A DNA stretch of 17,140 nucleotides. Origin: Solirubrobacterales bacterium (lineage in GTDB: Bacteria; Actinomycetota; Thermoleophilia; Solirubrobacterales; Solirubrobacteraceae). Shown here piece after piece: positions 1 to 7,850 of this stretch. Within the stretch, counting starts at the first letter, position 1; each line of letters starts with the position of its first letter. Below the pieces are notes generated by a model. That model was not told the DNA's origin. It made no database searches and worked only from the letters and a program-made list of their open reading frames with translations. A program made the translations under genes and the position numbers. Location of the stretch: NCBI GenBank assembly GCA_017354065.1, contig JAFMRN010000012.1, forward strand, positions 1-17,140, written 5' to 3'.

Positions 1-324
1 CGACAACGCCAACACGATCAGGACTGCGGGCACGATAAAAGCCAGGCCGCCGACAATCGCGCCGGGTATCCCGGCGGCCCGGTAGGCGCAGTAGATCGCC
101 AGCTGCGTGGACGCGGGCCCCGGCAGCAGGTTGCAGGCGGCGATGGCGGCCTCGAACTCGCCGCTCAACAACCACCCGCGGTCATTCACGACGCAGTCAC
201 GCAGCAGCGCGATGTGCGCCGGCGGCCCGCCGAAGCCGGTCAGCCCGATCCGGCCCCACTCCCACAGCACGACCGGGAGCGGAACTGATACGGGTTCAAG
301 CTCGAGCCGCGCGGGCGAGCTCAT
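1..324 (-). CDS. chrA: Chromate transporter ChrA, N-terminal part (cut by window edge)
   Basis: This is the first 108 codons of a CHR-family membrane transporter; the rest lies beyond base 1. Known members export chromate, or are sulfate-linked transporters, in the inner membrane. The sequence shows the family's N-terminal signature in order: WEWGRIGLTGFGGPPAHIAL at about residues 22-41, then CNLLPGPASTQLAIYCAYR at about residues 69-87, then a hydrophobic segment (GAIVGGLAFIVPAVLIVLAL) running off the edge. The frame is open to the edge. I chose the ATG at 324 because GAGTGAGG lies just upstream; a GTG at 330 directly follows an in-frame stop and is the alternative. The start overlaps the end of the acetyltransferase gene by 29 bp, so the two are probably cotranscribed. 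The actual substrate cannot be judged from this fragment. Confidence 0.86.
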   Translation of the reverse strand, partial: MSSPARLELEPVSVPLPVVLWEWGRIGLTGFGGPPAHIALLRDCVVNDRGWLLSGEFEAAIAACNLLPGPASTQLAIYCAYRAAGIPGAIVGGLAFIVPAVLIVLALS

Positions 325-781
325 CCTCACTCAACCTGTGTAGGAGCCAATCGCCGTGAGTTTTGGCGCCATGCTTGGCATAGAAACTCAGGGCCGGGGT
401 GTTCCAGTCCAGCGCCACCCACTCATATCGCGTGTAGCCGCGCTCCAGGGTGACCGCGGCGAGGTGGCGGAACAGCGCCTCACCCACCCCGGTTCGGCGG
501 AACGCGGGCCGCACGTAGAGATCCTCGAGCCAGATGCCGCCGGTGCCCTCCCAGGTCGAGAACGTCGTGTAGAAGATCGCCTGGGCTGCGACGCGGCCGT
601 CAAGCTCGGCGATCAGCGCCTCCGCCAGCGGCCTGTCCCCGAACAGGTTGTCGTGCAGCTGCTGAGCGGTCGAGACGACCGACTCAGGCGAGCGCTCGTA
701 CTCGGCGAGCTCCACGATCATCGCGTGGATCTCATCTATGTCGGCCGGTGTAGCGGGCCGGATCAGCGGCGCTGAACTCAA
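296..781 (-). CDS. GNAT acetyltransferase, SSAT/thialysine N-acetyltransferase-like
   Basis: This 161-residue protein is a single GNAT domain that should transfer an acetyl group from acetyl-CoA to an amine. The acetyl-CoA pyrophosphate loop is visible as RRTGVGEALF at about residues 95-104, preceded by the beta-4 strand GIWLEDLYVRP. The C-terminal WVALDWNTPALSFYAKHGA is typical of the spermidine/spermine (SSAT) and thialysine acetyltransferase subgroup, so a polyamine or lysine-analogue substrate is the best guess. The start is a TTG at 781 within a TTGA overlap with the stop of the upstream acyl-CoA ligase gene. No ATG or GTG precedes the conserved IRPATPAD segment, so TTG with translational coupling is the best choice. 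The gene sits between the ligase and chrA in one minus-strand unit. The substrate is uncertain; the fold assignment is firm. Confidence 0.86.
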   Translation of the reverse strand: MSSAPLIRPATPADIDEIHAMIVELAEYERSPESVVSTAQQLHDNLFGDRPLAEALIAELDGRVAAQAIFYTTFSTWEGTGGIWLEDLYVRPAFRRTGVGEALFRHLAAVTLERGYTRYEWVALDWNTPALSFYAKHGAKTHGDWLLHRLSEDELARAARA

Positions 782-2274
782 GAGCTCAGTTCGGCGGGTG
801 CCTTGATCTCGCGCTTCAGGATCTTGCCGGTCGGCCCCTTGGGCAGGTCGTCAACGATCCATACGTGGCGCGGGTACTTGTAGGCGGCAACCTGTGCCTT
901 GACGTAGTCACGCAGCTGCTCCGGCGTCGTGTGGGCGCCCTCCTTCAGCGCCACGGCAGCGCCGATCTCCTCACCGAACTCGTCATGGGGGAGACCGATC
1001 ACGGCCGCCTCCCGGACGGCCGGGTTCGCGTACAGGACTTCCTCGACCTCACGGGGGTAAACGTTGAACCCGTTACGGATGATCATGTCCTTCTTGCGGT
1101 CAACGATGAAGAAGTAACCGTCTTGATCCTGGGTCGCCATGTCACCTGTGTGGAACCAGCCGCCCCGCATCGCCTTTTCGGTCGCCTCGGGACGGTTCAG
1201 GTAACCCTTCATGACGTTGTGTCCGCGGACCACGATCTCACCGACCTCGCCGGCGGGCACCTCGTGGTCCTGCTCGTCAAAGAGCTTCACCTCCACACCC
1301 TCGATCGGGGTGCCGATCGATCCGGGCTTCTGCTCGCGCTCGGGATGGTTGAAGGTCGCAACCGGTGAGGTCTCAGACAGGCCGTAACCCTCGAGCACCT
1401 TGCAGTTGAACGCCTCCTGGAAGCCCTTGAGCACCTCGACCGGCAGGGCAGCGCCGCCGGAGGCGCAGATCTCAAGCGTCGAGGTGTCGTACTGCTCGTG
1501 TGAGGGCAGGTTCAGCATCGCCCCGTACATCGTCGGGACACCCTCGAAGACCTGGACCTTGTCACGCTGGATGATCTCCAGCGCCTTGGCCGGATCGAAG
1601 CGCGGGATCAGTGTGAGCATCCCGCCCCCACCGAAGGTGGCGTTCATAGTGCAGGTCTGGCCGAAGGAGTGAAACAGCGGCAGGGCACCGAGCACCACAC
1701 CGGACTCCTCAAGACCGAACAGGTTGCGGGCGACCTCGGCGTTCTTTGCCAGGTTGGCGTGTGTCAGCTCGGCACCCTTGGGCTGACCAGTGGTACCGGA
1801 CGTGTACAGGATCACCGCGGTGTCATCAGGTGCGCGGTCCGCCACGTCCTCAAACAGCTCGTGACCGGAGAGCAGCTGCTCGAACTCTCCGGGCTTGACG
1901 CTGACGCCCTCAACGCCCGCCTCCTTGGCGCCGGTCAGGCCTTCGGCGTCAAAGTCGTGCCAGTTGAACAGCAGCTTCGCGCCGGAGTCCGTCAGGTAGT
2001 AGTTGATCTCGCGCGCCTTGTTCAGAACGTTCAGCGGAACCGCGGTGGCGCCAAGTCGCAGGATCCCGTAATAGACCACCGGGAAGTACGGGACGTTCGG
2101 CAGTGAGATCGCCACCGTGTCACCGGCAGAGACGCCGCGCTCGGCCAGGAACCCGGCCGCCAGTTTGGAGGCGTGATCCAGGAAGCCGTAGTTCAGCTCC
2201 AGGTCGTCAAGCTTGATCGCCAGGCGGTCCGGACCTGTCTCAGCGGTGCTGGTGAGCGTTTCTGCAAGGTTCAT
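778..2274 (-). CDS. Long-chain fatty-acid--CoA ligase (AMP-forming)
   Basis: This 498-residue ANL-superfamily enzyme activates a carboxylic acid to its adenylate and then its CoA thioester. All core motifs are intact: the phosphate loop YTSGTTGQPKG at 157-167, GYGLSETSP at 296-304, WFHTGD at 373-378, DRKKDMIIRNGFNVYPREVE at 392-411 (hinge and thioester-forming region), and the catalytic Lys484 in PTGKILKREI. Length and the FadD-like NGFNVYPREVEEVL segment favour a medium- to long-chain fatty-acyl substrate, but chain length cannot be read from sequence. The ATG at 2274 has no clear Shine-Dalgarno site, so a leaderless or short-leader transcript is possible. It is the first gene of a minus-strand unit with the GNAT and chrA genes and diverges from the lipase/adenylation fusion gene, whose C-terminal half belongs to the same superfamily. 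Acetyl-CoA from its fatty-acid products could supply the malyl-CoA cluster; that link is inference. Confidence 0.93.
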   Translation of the reverse strand: MNLAETLTSTAETGPDRLAIKLDDLELNYGFLDHASKLAAGFLAERGVSAGDTVAISLPNVPYFPVVYYGILRLGATAVPLNVLNKAREINYYLTDSGAKLLFNWHDFDAEGLTGAKEAGVEGVSVKPGEFEQLLSGHELFEDVADRAPDDTAVILYTSGTTGQPKGAELTHANLAKNAEVARNLFGLEESGVVLGALPLFHSFGQTCTMNATFGGGGMLTLIPRFDPAKALEIIQRDKVQVFEGVPTMYGAMLNLPSHEQYDTSTLEICASGGAALPVEVLKGFQEAFNCKVLEGYGLSETSPVATFNHPEREQKPGSIGTPIEGVEVKLFDEQDHEVPAGEVGEIVVRGHNVMKGYLNRPEATEKAMRGGWFHTGDMATQDQDGYFFIVDRKKDMIIRNGFNVYPREVEEVLYANPAVREAAVIGLPHDEFGEEIGAAVALKEGAHTTPEQLRDYVKAQVAAYKYPRHVWIVDDLPKGPTGKILKREIKAPAELSS

Positions 2275-2318
2275 ATTCGACGGGACTCTAATGGACTTGC
2301 ACGGGCCCTGGCGTCTTG

Positions 2319-2334
2319 TGATACGCGGATATCA
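2319..2334. promoter_or_regulatory. Inverted repeat TGATA-N6-TATCA in divergent promoter region
   Basis: The 78-bp gap between the divergent ligase and fusion genes contains TGATA CGCGGA TATCA, a 16-bp inverted repeat with exact 5-bp arms. It lies 19 bp before the chosen start of the plus-strand gene. Its size and placement suit an operator for a dimeric regulator such as a TetR-type fatty-acid repressor, but no regulator gene is adjacent and short repeats like this can arise by chance. Confidence 0.25.
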
Positions 2335-2352
2335 GAGAATGTGCGAGTTCCA

Positions 2353-5337
2353 ATGGACCTCGTTCCCAAGACCCTCAGCCGGCCGGTCGGGCGGATCGGC
2401 GCCGCGGCGCAGAACGCGCTGGAGGTTGCGCGCTTCGGTGGGCTCGACACCCACGAGCAGCCCTCGCCCTACGGCGTCGTGTCCGAACAGCGCGTCTACC
2501 GGCTACGGCGCTACTACCCCGACGCCGATAAGTCCGGACGCGCGCCGGTGCTGCTGGTCCCGCCGCTGATGCTCGCCTCCGAGATTTACGACGTGTCCGC
2601 GCAGACCAGCGCGGTGACGCTGCTGCACCAGCACGGCGCCGACCCGTGGCTCGTGGACTTCGGCGCGCCCGAACGCCAGGAGGGCGGACTCGAGCGCACG
2701 CTCGGGGATCACATCCTGGCGGTCTCAGAAGCGATCGACAGCGTCGCCGAGCACACCGGCCAGGACGTGAACCTGGCCGGCTACTCCCAGGGCGGCATGT
2801 TCTGCTACCAGGCGGCGGCGTATAGGCGCAGCGACCGGCTGGCCTCACTGATCACCTTCGGCTCGCCGGTCGACACGCAGGTCGGGATGCCCTTCGGCGT
2901 GCCGGAGAGCCTGGCCGCGCTGGGTGCCGGCGTGCTATCAGACAGCGCGCTCGCGGACCTGCTGCCCGCGCTGCCGGCCTGGGCCAGCCGGGTCGGCTTT
3001 CACCTGTTCGACCCGGTCAAGGCGGTCCGCAGCCGGATCGAGTTCATCATGCGCCTGCACGACCGCGACGCGCTGTTGCCACGGGAAGGCCAGCGCCGCT
3101 TCCTCGAGGACGAGGGCTGGGTCGCCTGGCCGGGCCCGGCGCTGGTCGAGTTCCTCCAGCAGTTCATCCATCACAACCGGATGCTGGAGGGCGGCTTCGT
3201 GGTCGAGGACCGGCTGTTGAGCCTGGCTGACATCTCCTGCCCGATCATGTCCGTGGTCGGGACGGTCGACGAGATCGCCCCGGCCGCGGGGGTACGCGCG
3301 ATCCGCCGCGCCGCGCCGCGCGCCGACGTGTACGAGCTGGCGCTGAGAGCCGGGCACTTCGGGCTGGTCGTCGGCCACGTCGCGAACGAGCAGACCTGGC
3401 CGGCGGTGGCCGGCTGGACGGCGTGGGCCAGCGGTCATGGTGAGCTGCCCGCGGAACTGAGCCGCTGCGACGGAGACGCTGAAGCCGCCGGCGAAGCCAA
3501 ACGAGCCGGCGGCACCGGGCGCGTCGGTTACGGCCTCGAGCTGGCCGGGAGCGTGTCGAGCTCGATCGTGCGCCAGACACTGAACACCGCGGCTCAGGGG
3601 GTCGGCGGCACCGTCGGTGTTGCGCGTGAGGTGATCGGCCAGATGCCACGGCTCGCGCGGCTGGCCCAGATCAAGCCGGACACGCGGATCTCACTCGGCC
3701 TGCTGGTCGAGGAGCGCCGCCGGCGCAACCCGGAGCGGATCTTCTTCGTGTTCGGCGACCGTGCCTACACCGCCGAGGACATCAACGAGCGGATCGACAA
3801 CGTCGTGCGCGGCCTGATCGCGATAGGGATCCGCCAAGGAGACCGCGTCGGCGTGCTGATGTCCGCCCGGCCGACAGCACTGGCCCTGGCCGTGGCGATC
3901 AACCGGCTCGGTGCCGTGGCCGTGATGCTGCGCCCCGACGGTGACGTCCCGCGCGAGATCGAGCTCGGCGGCGTCAGCCACATCGTGGCCGACCCGGAGC
4001 GCGCGCAGATCGCGACCGATCACGGGGTCGTGCACACCTTCGTGCTCGGCGGTGGCGGCGGTCCGCGCGACCTCGGCGTGCCCTTCACGACGGATATGGA
4101 GCAGATCGACCCCGAGAACGTGGAGCTGCCGGCCTGGTATGAGCCGAACCCGGGGCGCGGTTCGGACATCGCCTTCGTCGTCTTCACGGGCGAGGGGGAC
4201 GGCACGCGCGTGCACCGGATCTCGAACCGGCGCTGGTCGATGAGCGCCTTTGGTACCGCGTCCTCGGCCGCCCTGTCAGCCGACGACACCGTTTACAGCT
4301 CGACGCCGATGTATCACCCCTCGGGCCTGATGACGAGCATTGGCGGCGCGATCGCCGGCGGCTCGCGGCTGGCGCTGTCCACCCACTTTGACCCGACCAC
4401 CTTCTGGGAGGAGACCCGGCGCTACGGCGTCACCGTCGCCTCCTACACCTGGACGATGCTGCGCGAGCTGGTGGAGGCGCCCGAGGATCCCGGCGAGCAC
4501 CACCACGGCGTGCGGCTGTTCATCGGCTCGGGCATGCCCAGCGGGCTCTGGCAGCGCGTGCAGGAACGCTTCCGGCCCGCGCGCGTCTTGGAGTTCTACG
4601 CGGCGACTGAGGCCGGCGCGATCCTCGTCAACGTGTCCGGCGCCAAGCCCGGGTCGCTGGGGCGGCCGCTGCCGGGCTCCGCCGAGATCCGCCTGGCGGC
4701 CTACGACGCCCAGGCGCGCAGCTACGTCTACGGCTTAGACGGGCTGGTGCGTGACTGCGCCGACAACGAGCCGGGCATGCTGATGGTCAGGACCCAGAAC
4801 ACAAACTCCAGTGGCGCGGGCTCCAACCGGGTGCTGCGCGGCGTGTTCGAGCGTGGTGACGCGTGGATGGAGATGGGGGACCTGTTTGAGCGCGACTCCG
4901 ACGGCGACTACTGGCGCCTCGACAACGTCGTGGACGTGATCAGGACCGTCGACGGCCCGGTCTTCAGCGCGCCGATCACGCGGGCGCTGGCCGAGCTGCC
5001 GGCGGTCGGTCTGGCACTGGCATACGGTGTTTCCCTGAACGGCGCGCAGATTCCGGTGGCGGCCGTGACGCTGCGGCCCGGGCATGAGCTGCGCCAGCGC
5101 GACATCACCGCCGCGGTTGCCGGGCTCGCTCAGGACCAGCGGCCCGATGTGGTCCACCAGGTCGACTCGATCCCGGTAACCACCTGGTATCGCCCGCTGG
5201 CCGGCCCGCTGCGCGCACAGGGCGTGCCGAGGGCCGGGGACGACGCCCATCCTGCCTGGTACCTGGACCGGAGCACCGGCGGCTACAGGCCCTTAACCGA
5301 GACAGCACGGAGCGGTCTGGTTGCTGTGACAGATTGA
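2353..5337 (+). CDS. Bifunctional lipase/PhaC-like hydrolase plus acyl-CoA synthetase-like protein (Rv1683 type)
   Basis: This 994-residue fusion matches the architecture and size of Mycobacterium tuberculosis Rv1683, annotated as a lipase/long-chain acyl-CoA synthase. Residues about 1-350 form a PhaC-like alpha/beta hydrolase with nucleophile elbow GYSQGG (Ser145), Asp306 in VGTVDEIAP and His335 in AGHFGLVVG, a complete apparent triad; the nucleophile is Ser, not the Cys of PHA synthases. Residues about 445-994 resemble an ANL adenylation domain, with YAATEAG, MGDLFERDSDGDYWRLDN and VIRTVDGPV segments. However, the phosphate loop is FTGEGDGTRVH (612-621), without the usual Lys, and the A10 region is PVTTWYRPLAGPLR (from 942), also without Lys. 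Adenylation may therefore be altered or lost. The ATG at 2353 is preferred because the frame upstream is antisense to the ligase gene; a GTG at 2341 is an alternative. Role in triacylglycerol or fatty-acid turnover is inferred from Rv1683. Confidence 0.88.
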   Translation: MDLVPKTLSRPVGRIGAAAQNALEVARFGGLDTHEQPSPYGVVSEQRVYRLRRYYPDADKSGRAPVLLVPPLMLASEIYDVSAQTSAVTLLHQHGADPWLVDFGAPERQEGGLERTLGDHILAVSEAIDSVAEHTGQDVNLAGYSQGGMFCYQAAAYRRSDRLASLITFGSPVDTQVGMPFGVPESLAALGAGVLSDSALADLLPALPAWASRVGFHLFDPVKAVRSRIEFIMRLHDRDALLPREGQRRFLEDEGWVAWPGPALVEFLQQFIHHNRMLEGGFVVEDRLLSLADISCPIMSVVGTVDEIAPAAGVRAIRRAAPRADVYELALRAGHFGLVVGHVANEQTWPAVAGWTAWASGHGELPAELSRCDGDAEAAGEAKRAGGTGRVGYGLELAGSVSSSIVRQTLNTAAQGVGGTVGVAREVIGQMPRLARLAQIKPDTRISLGLLVEERRRRNPERIFFVFGDRAYTAEDINERIDNVVRGLIAIGIRQGDRVGVLMSARPTALALAVAINRLGAVAVMLRPDGDVPREIELGGVSHIVADPERAQIATDHGVVHTFVLGGGGGPRDLGVPFTTDMEQIDPENVELPAWYEPNPGRGSDIAFVVFTGEGDGTRVHRISNRRWSMSAFGTASSAALSADDTVYSSTPMYHPSGLMTSIGGAIAGGSRLALSTHFDPTTFWEETRRYGVTVASYTWTMLRELVEAPEDPGEHHHGVRLFIGSGMPSGLWQRVQERFRPARVLEFYAATEAGAILVNVSGAKPGSLGRPLPGSAEIRLAAYDAQARSYVYGLDGLVRDCADNEPGMLMVRTQNTNSSGAGSNRVLRGVFERGDAWMEMGDLFERDSDGDYWRLDNVVDVIRTVDGPVFSAPITRALAELPAVGLALAYGVSLNGAQIPVAAVTLRPGHELRQRDITAAVAGLAQDQRPDVVHQVDSIPVTTWYRPLAGPLRAQGVPRAGDDAHPAWYLDRSTGGYRPLTETARSGLVAVTD

Positions 5338-5341
5338 GGCG

Positions 5342-6085
5342 ATGACCGGCACCGCGATTGGCCTTGCTGTATCCGTATTCCTGGCCTGCGCCGTGGAGGG
5401 CGTCGAGGCGTTGACGATCGTCTTGGCGGTGGGCACCACGCGCAGTTGGCGCGCGACCTTCACCGGGCTCGGCGCGGCGCTGGTCGCGCTGGCGATCATC
5501 ACCGCCGCGCTGGGGCCCGCGCTGACCGCGATCCCGCTCGGCGTGCTGCGCGTGATCGTCGGCGGGCTGTTGTTGATCTTCGGGCTCCAGTGGTTGCGCA
5601 AGGCGATCCTGCGCGCCAGCGGGCTCAAGGCCCTCCATGACGAGGACGCGATCTTCGAGCGCCAGGTCGCTGAGGCCGAGGATCAGGCCCCGCTGGATGA
5701 CCAGTGGGACCCCTACAGCTTCCTGATTGCCTTCAAGGGCTGCTTCCTGGAGGGGCTGGAGGTCGTGTTCATCGCCCTAACGTTCGGCGCGAACCAGCAT
5801 GACGTACCACTGGCGGCGATGGCGGCGCTGGTGGCGGTCGCCACGGTCGCGATCGCCGGCCTGCTGGTCTCAGCGCCGCTGTCCCAGGTGCCTGAGAACA
5901 CCATGAAGTTCGTGGTCGGCGTGATGCTGACCAGCTTCGGGATCTTCTGGGGTGGGGAGGGCGCCCACGCGAACTGGCCCGGTGGTGACGCCGCGCTGGC
6001 CGTCGTAGTGCCGCTGGTGGCGCTGTTCAGCCTCGGCCTGGTCAGCATGATCCGGCGCCAGAACCTGGCGGTGGGCGCCGCATGA
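5342..6085 (+). CDS. Polytopic membrane protein with two EGxE motifs (COG4280-like, FTR1-reminiscent)
   Basis: This is a 247-residue integral membrane protein with about six or seven hydrophobic segments. Two similar units stand out: VEGVEALTIVLAVG (E19 and E22) and LEGLEVVFIALTFG (E137 and E140), each with an acidic EGxE motif in a membrane segment. This duplicated arrangement recalls the REGxE motifs of FTR1 iron permeases, although the first Arg is missing. It resembles proteins grouped as COG4280, of unknown function. A charged, probably cytoplasmic loop with many Asp and Glu residues spans about residues 95-123. The start is 4 bp after the fusion gene's stop with GAGG just upstream, and its own stop overlaps the next start (ATGA), so it is cotranscribed with both. 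Cation or metal transport is only a suggestion from the motifs. Confidence 0.83.
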   Translation: MTGTAIGLAVSVFLACAVEGVEALTIVLAVGTTRSWRATFTGLGAALVALAIITAALGPALTAIPLGVLRVIVGGLLLIFGLQWLRKAILRASGLKALHDEDAIFERQVAEAEDQAPLDDQWDPYSFLIAFKGCFLEGLEVVFIALTFGANQHDVPLAAMAALVAVATVAIAGLLVSAPLSQVPENTMKFVVGVMLTSFGIFWGGEGAHANWPGGDAALAVVVPLVALFSLGLVSMIRRQNLAVGAA

Positions 6086-6294
6086 ACCGGATCCGGGCAC
6101 TGGCGCAGTTCATCTGGGACTTCGTGGTCGGCGACGATTGGCGCGTGGCCCTCGGTGTGGTGATCGCGCTCGCGCTCACGGCGCTGTTGCATACCTGGGT
6201 CCCGCTGGCGCTGCTGGTGGCCGCGATGCTGGCCTTCAGCGTGTTTGAGGTCGCCGGGGAGGCCAGGCGGCGGCCGCCGGGGCGGCGCCGTTAG
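6082..6294 (+). CDS. Small two-helix membrane protein
   Basis: This 70-residue protein begins with an ATGA overlap with the stop of the preceding membrane protein gene, which implies translational coupling. It has two hydrophobic stretches, about residues 20-36 and 38-54, and an Arg-rich tail (RRRPPGRRR), so a hairpin topology with a cytoplasmic C-terminus is likely. I do not recognise a family. The coupling suggests it works with, or helps assemble, the EGxE membrane protein. Its stop overlaps the stop of the convergent sigma-factor gene by 4 bp. Confidence 0.7.
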   Translation: MNRIRALAQFIWDFVVGDDWRVALGVVIALALTALLHTWVPLALLVAAMLAFSVFEVAGEARRRPPGRRR

Positions 6295-7466
6295 GGCTTC
6301 TGTTCGATTCGGCGCGCCAAGAAACGGCGCTCCGGGTCTGTCGTCGCCAGCTCGAGCGCCTGGCGAAACTCTTGTTCGGCCTCGTCTGAGCGTCCCAAGC
6401 GGCGCAGCAGCTCGGCGCGGGTCGAGTGCAGGTAGCGGTAGTCCCGTAGTGGGAGCGAGTCCACCAGCTGCAGCGCTTGGGCCGGTCGGCCAGCCTCTGC
6501 GATTGCGGCCGCGCGGTTCAGTGTGACCACCGGGGAGGGGTTGAGTCGCTCCAGCTGCGCGTAGAGGGCCACTACGCGGTCCCAGTCGACCTGCTCCTCT
6601 GACTGCAGGGAGGCGATCGCGGCCTGTAGCGCGTAGGGCCCGGCTGCGGGTTGCAAAGCAAGGGCTTTTTGGAGTGCGGCGCGCCCGCTGTTCAGCTTCG
6701 CCCGATCGTGCCGTGAGCGGTCCTGGTCGGCGAGCAGCACCAGCTCACCGTCCACGATCCGTGCATCCCGGCGCGAGTCGTGCAACAGCATCAACGCCAG
6801 CAGCCCGTATGCCTCGGCGTCGTCGGCCAGTAGCTCGGCCAGCAGCCGGCCGAGGTTGATCGCTTCCGTGGCCAGATCGCCCCGATCCGGATAGCCCTGG
6901 TTGAAGATCAGGTAGATCACCGCCAGGACCGCTGTGATGCGGTCCGGAAGCAGCCGGTCCGCGGGCACCGCGAAGGGGATTCCGGTGAGCTTTATCTTCG
7001 TCTTGGCGCGGGAGAGCCGGCGCTTCATGGTCTCCTCGGACACGAGGAAGGCGCGCGCTATCTCCGCCGTTGAGAGCCCGCCGAGGGCGCGGAGCGTCAG
7101 CGCCACTTGGGCGTCAAGCGCGAGCGCCGGGTGACAGCAGGTGAAGATCAGCTCCAGGCGCTCATCCTTGATCGTGTTGTCGTCGAGGTTTACCTCGTCC
7201 ATGGTCGCCGTCGGCTGGTCGGCTGCGATCAGTCCCAGCTTGTCCTGGAGGTTTTGCTCACGGCGGATCCGGTCGATCGCCCGGTTCTTGGCCGTGGCGA
7301 TCAGCCAGGCGACGGGTTGGCGTGGCTGTCCGTCTTTCGGCCAGCGTTCGGCAGCGATCGCGAACGCCTCCTGGGCGGCCTCCTCGGCGAGGTCGAACTC
7401 ACCGAGAAAGCCGACCAGAGACGCCAGTACACGGCTCCACTCGCGGCGGAAGATCTCCTGGATCAG
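6291..7466 (-). CDS. ECF42-type RNA polymerase sigma factor with C-terminal TPR-like extension
   Basis: The deduced protein is 391 residues, the usual size for this group. Sigma region 2 is seen at about residues 5-75 (IFRREWSRVLASLVGFLGEF, LAEEAAQEAF, WLIATAKNRAIDRIRRE), a linker, then region 4 with FTCCHPAL near residue 108 and the helix-turn-helix STAEIARAFLVSEETMKRRL. The remainder is a helical TPR-like extension including VDGELVLLADQDRSRHD. This is the ECF42 layout, known to be linked to DGPF proteins, and one lies directly upstream. The start is unusual: the frame back to its in-frame stop at 7551-7553 contains no ATG, GTG or TTG. The first ATG, at 7202, would remove all of region 2. 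I chose CTG at 7466-7464, which overlaps the DGPF stop as CTGA; ATC at 7463 or 7454 are other options. Region 2 is clearly coding by family match, so only the start is uncertain. Confidence 0.9.
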   Translation of the reverse strand: MIQEIFRREWSRVLASLVGFLGEFDLAEEAAQEAFAIAAERWPKDGQPRQPVAWLIATAKNRAIDRIRREQNLQDKLGLIAADQPTATMDEVNLDDNTIKDERLELIFTCCHPALALDAQVALTLRALGGLSTAEIARAFLVSEETMKRRLSRAKTKIKLTGIPFAVPADRLLPDRITAVLAVIYLIFNQGYPDRGDLATEAINLGRLLAELLADDAEAYGLLALMLLHDSRRDARIVDGELVLLADQDRSRHDRAKLNSGRAALQKALALQPAAGPYALQAAIASLQSEEQVDWDRVVALYAQLERLNPSPVVTLNRAAAIAEAGRPAQALQLVDSLPLRDYRYLHSTRAELLRRLGRSDEAEQEFRQALELATTDPERRFLARRIEQKP

Positions 7467-7816
7467 TGCGCCAGCTCCGCCCCGACCTCGGCCAGCGGCC
7501 GGATCTCGACGCCGCCCCCGAGGCGCACCGCGGGGATCCGCTGGGCCACCTCAACGGCTTCGTCCAGGTCTTTGGCCTCGAATACGAAATATCCGCCGAG
7601 GACTTCCTTGGTGTCGGCGTAGGGGCCGTCGACGATCAGGTGCCCGGAGCCGCCGTGACGGACCGTGGTTGTCGCCTCGGGCGGTTGCAGCGCCGCGCCG
7701 CCGACACAGCGCGGGTCCTCGCGGAAGGCCAGGTACTCGGGTGTCAGCTTCGTGCGCTCCTCATCCGAGAGCGCGAACTCTTCGCTGCTTGGGTAGACCA
7801 GCATCGCGTATTGCAT
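7463..7816 (-). CDS. DGPF-domain (YCII-related) protein, partner of ECF42 sigma factor
   Basis: This 117-residue protein is a DGPF/YCII-like dimeric alpha-beta barrel protein. It starts MQYAMLVYPSSEE and carries the hallmark DGPYADTKEVLGGYFVFEA at about residues 63-81, then a C-terminal EVAQRIPAVRLGGGVEIRPL strand. The ATG at 7816 has a perfect AGGAGG (7822-7827 on the minus strand) 5 bp upstream, the clearest ribosome-binding site in this half of the window. It is known that DGPF genes accompany ECF42 sigma factors and are often their targets; the biochemical role of DGPF proteins is not established. Its stop overlaps the sigma factor's presumed CTG start by 4 bp, so the sigma factor is probably translated by coupling from this strong site. 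Confidence 0.93.
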   Translation of the reverse strand: MQYAMLVYPSSEEFALSDEERTKLTPEYLAFREDPRCVGGAALQPPEATTTVRHGGSGHLIVDGPYADTKEVLGGYFVFEAKDLDEAVEVAQRIPAVRLGGGVEIRPLAEVGAELAH

Positions 7817-7850
7817 TTCTGCCTCCTGTAGGTTGGTCGATCATCCAGGA

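Noticed and set aside
2173..2352. N-terminal extension of the fusion protein by 60 residues
   Set aside because: This part is antisense to the start of the acyl-CoA ligase gene and precedes the conserved beginning of the hydrolase domain, so ATG 2353 was preferred.
5342..6085. Gdt1/UPF0016 cation exchanger
   Set aside because: That family has two ExGDK(T/S) motifs; this protein has EGVE and EGLE without the GDK part.
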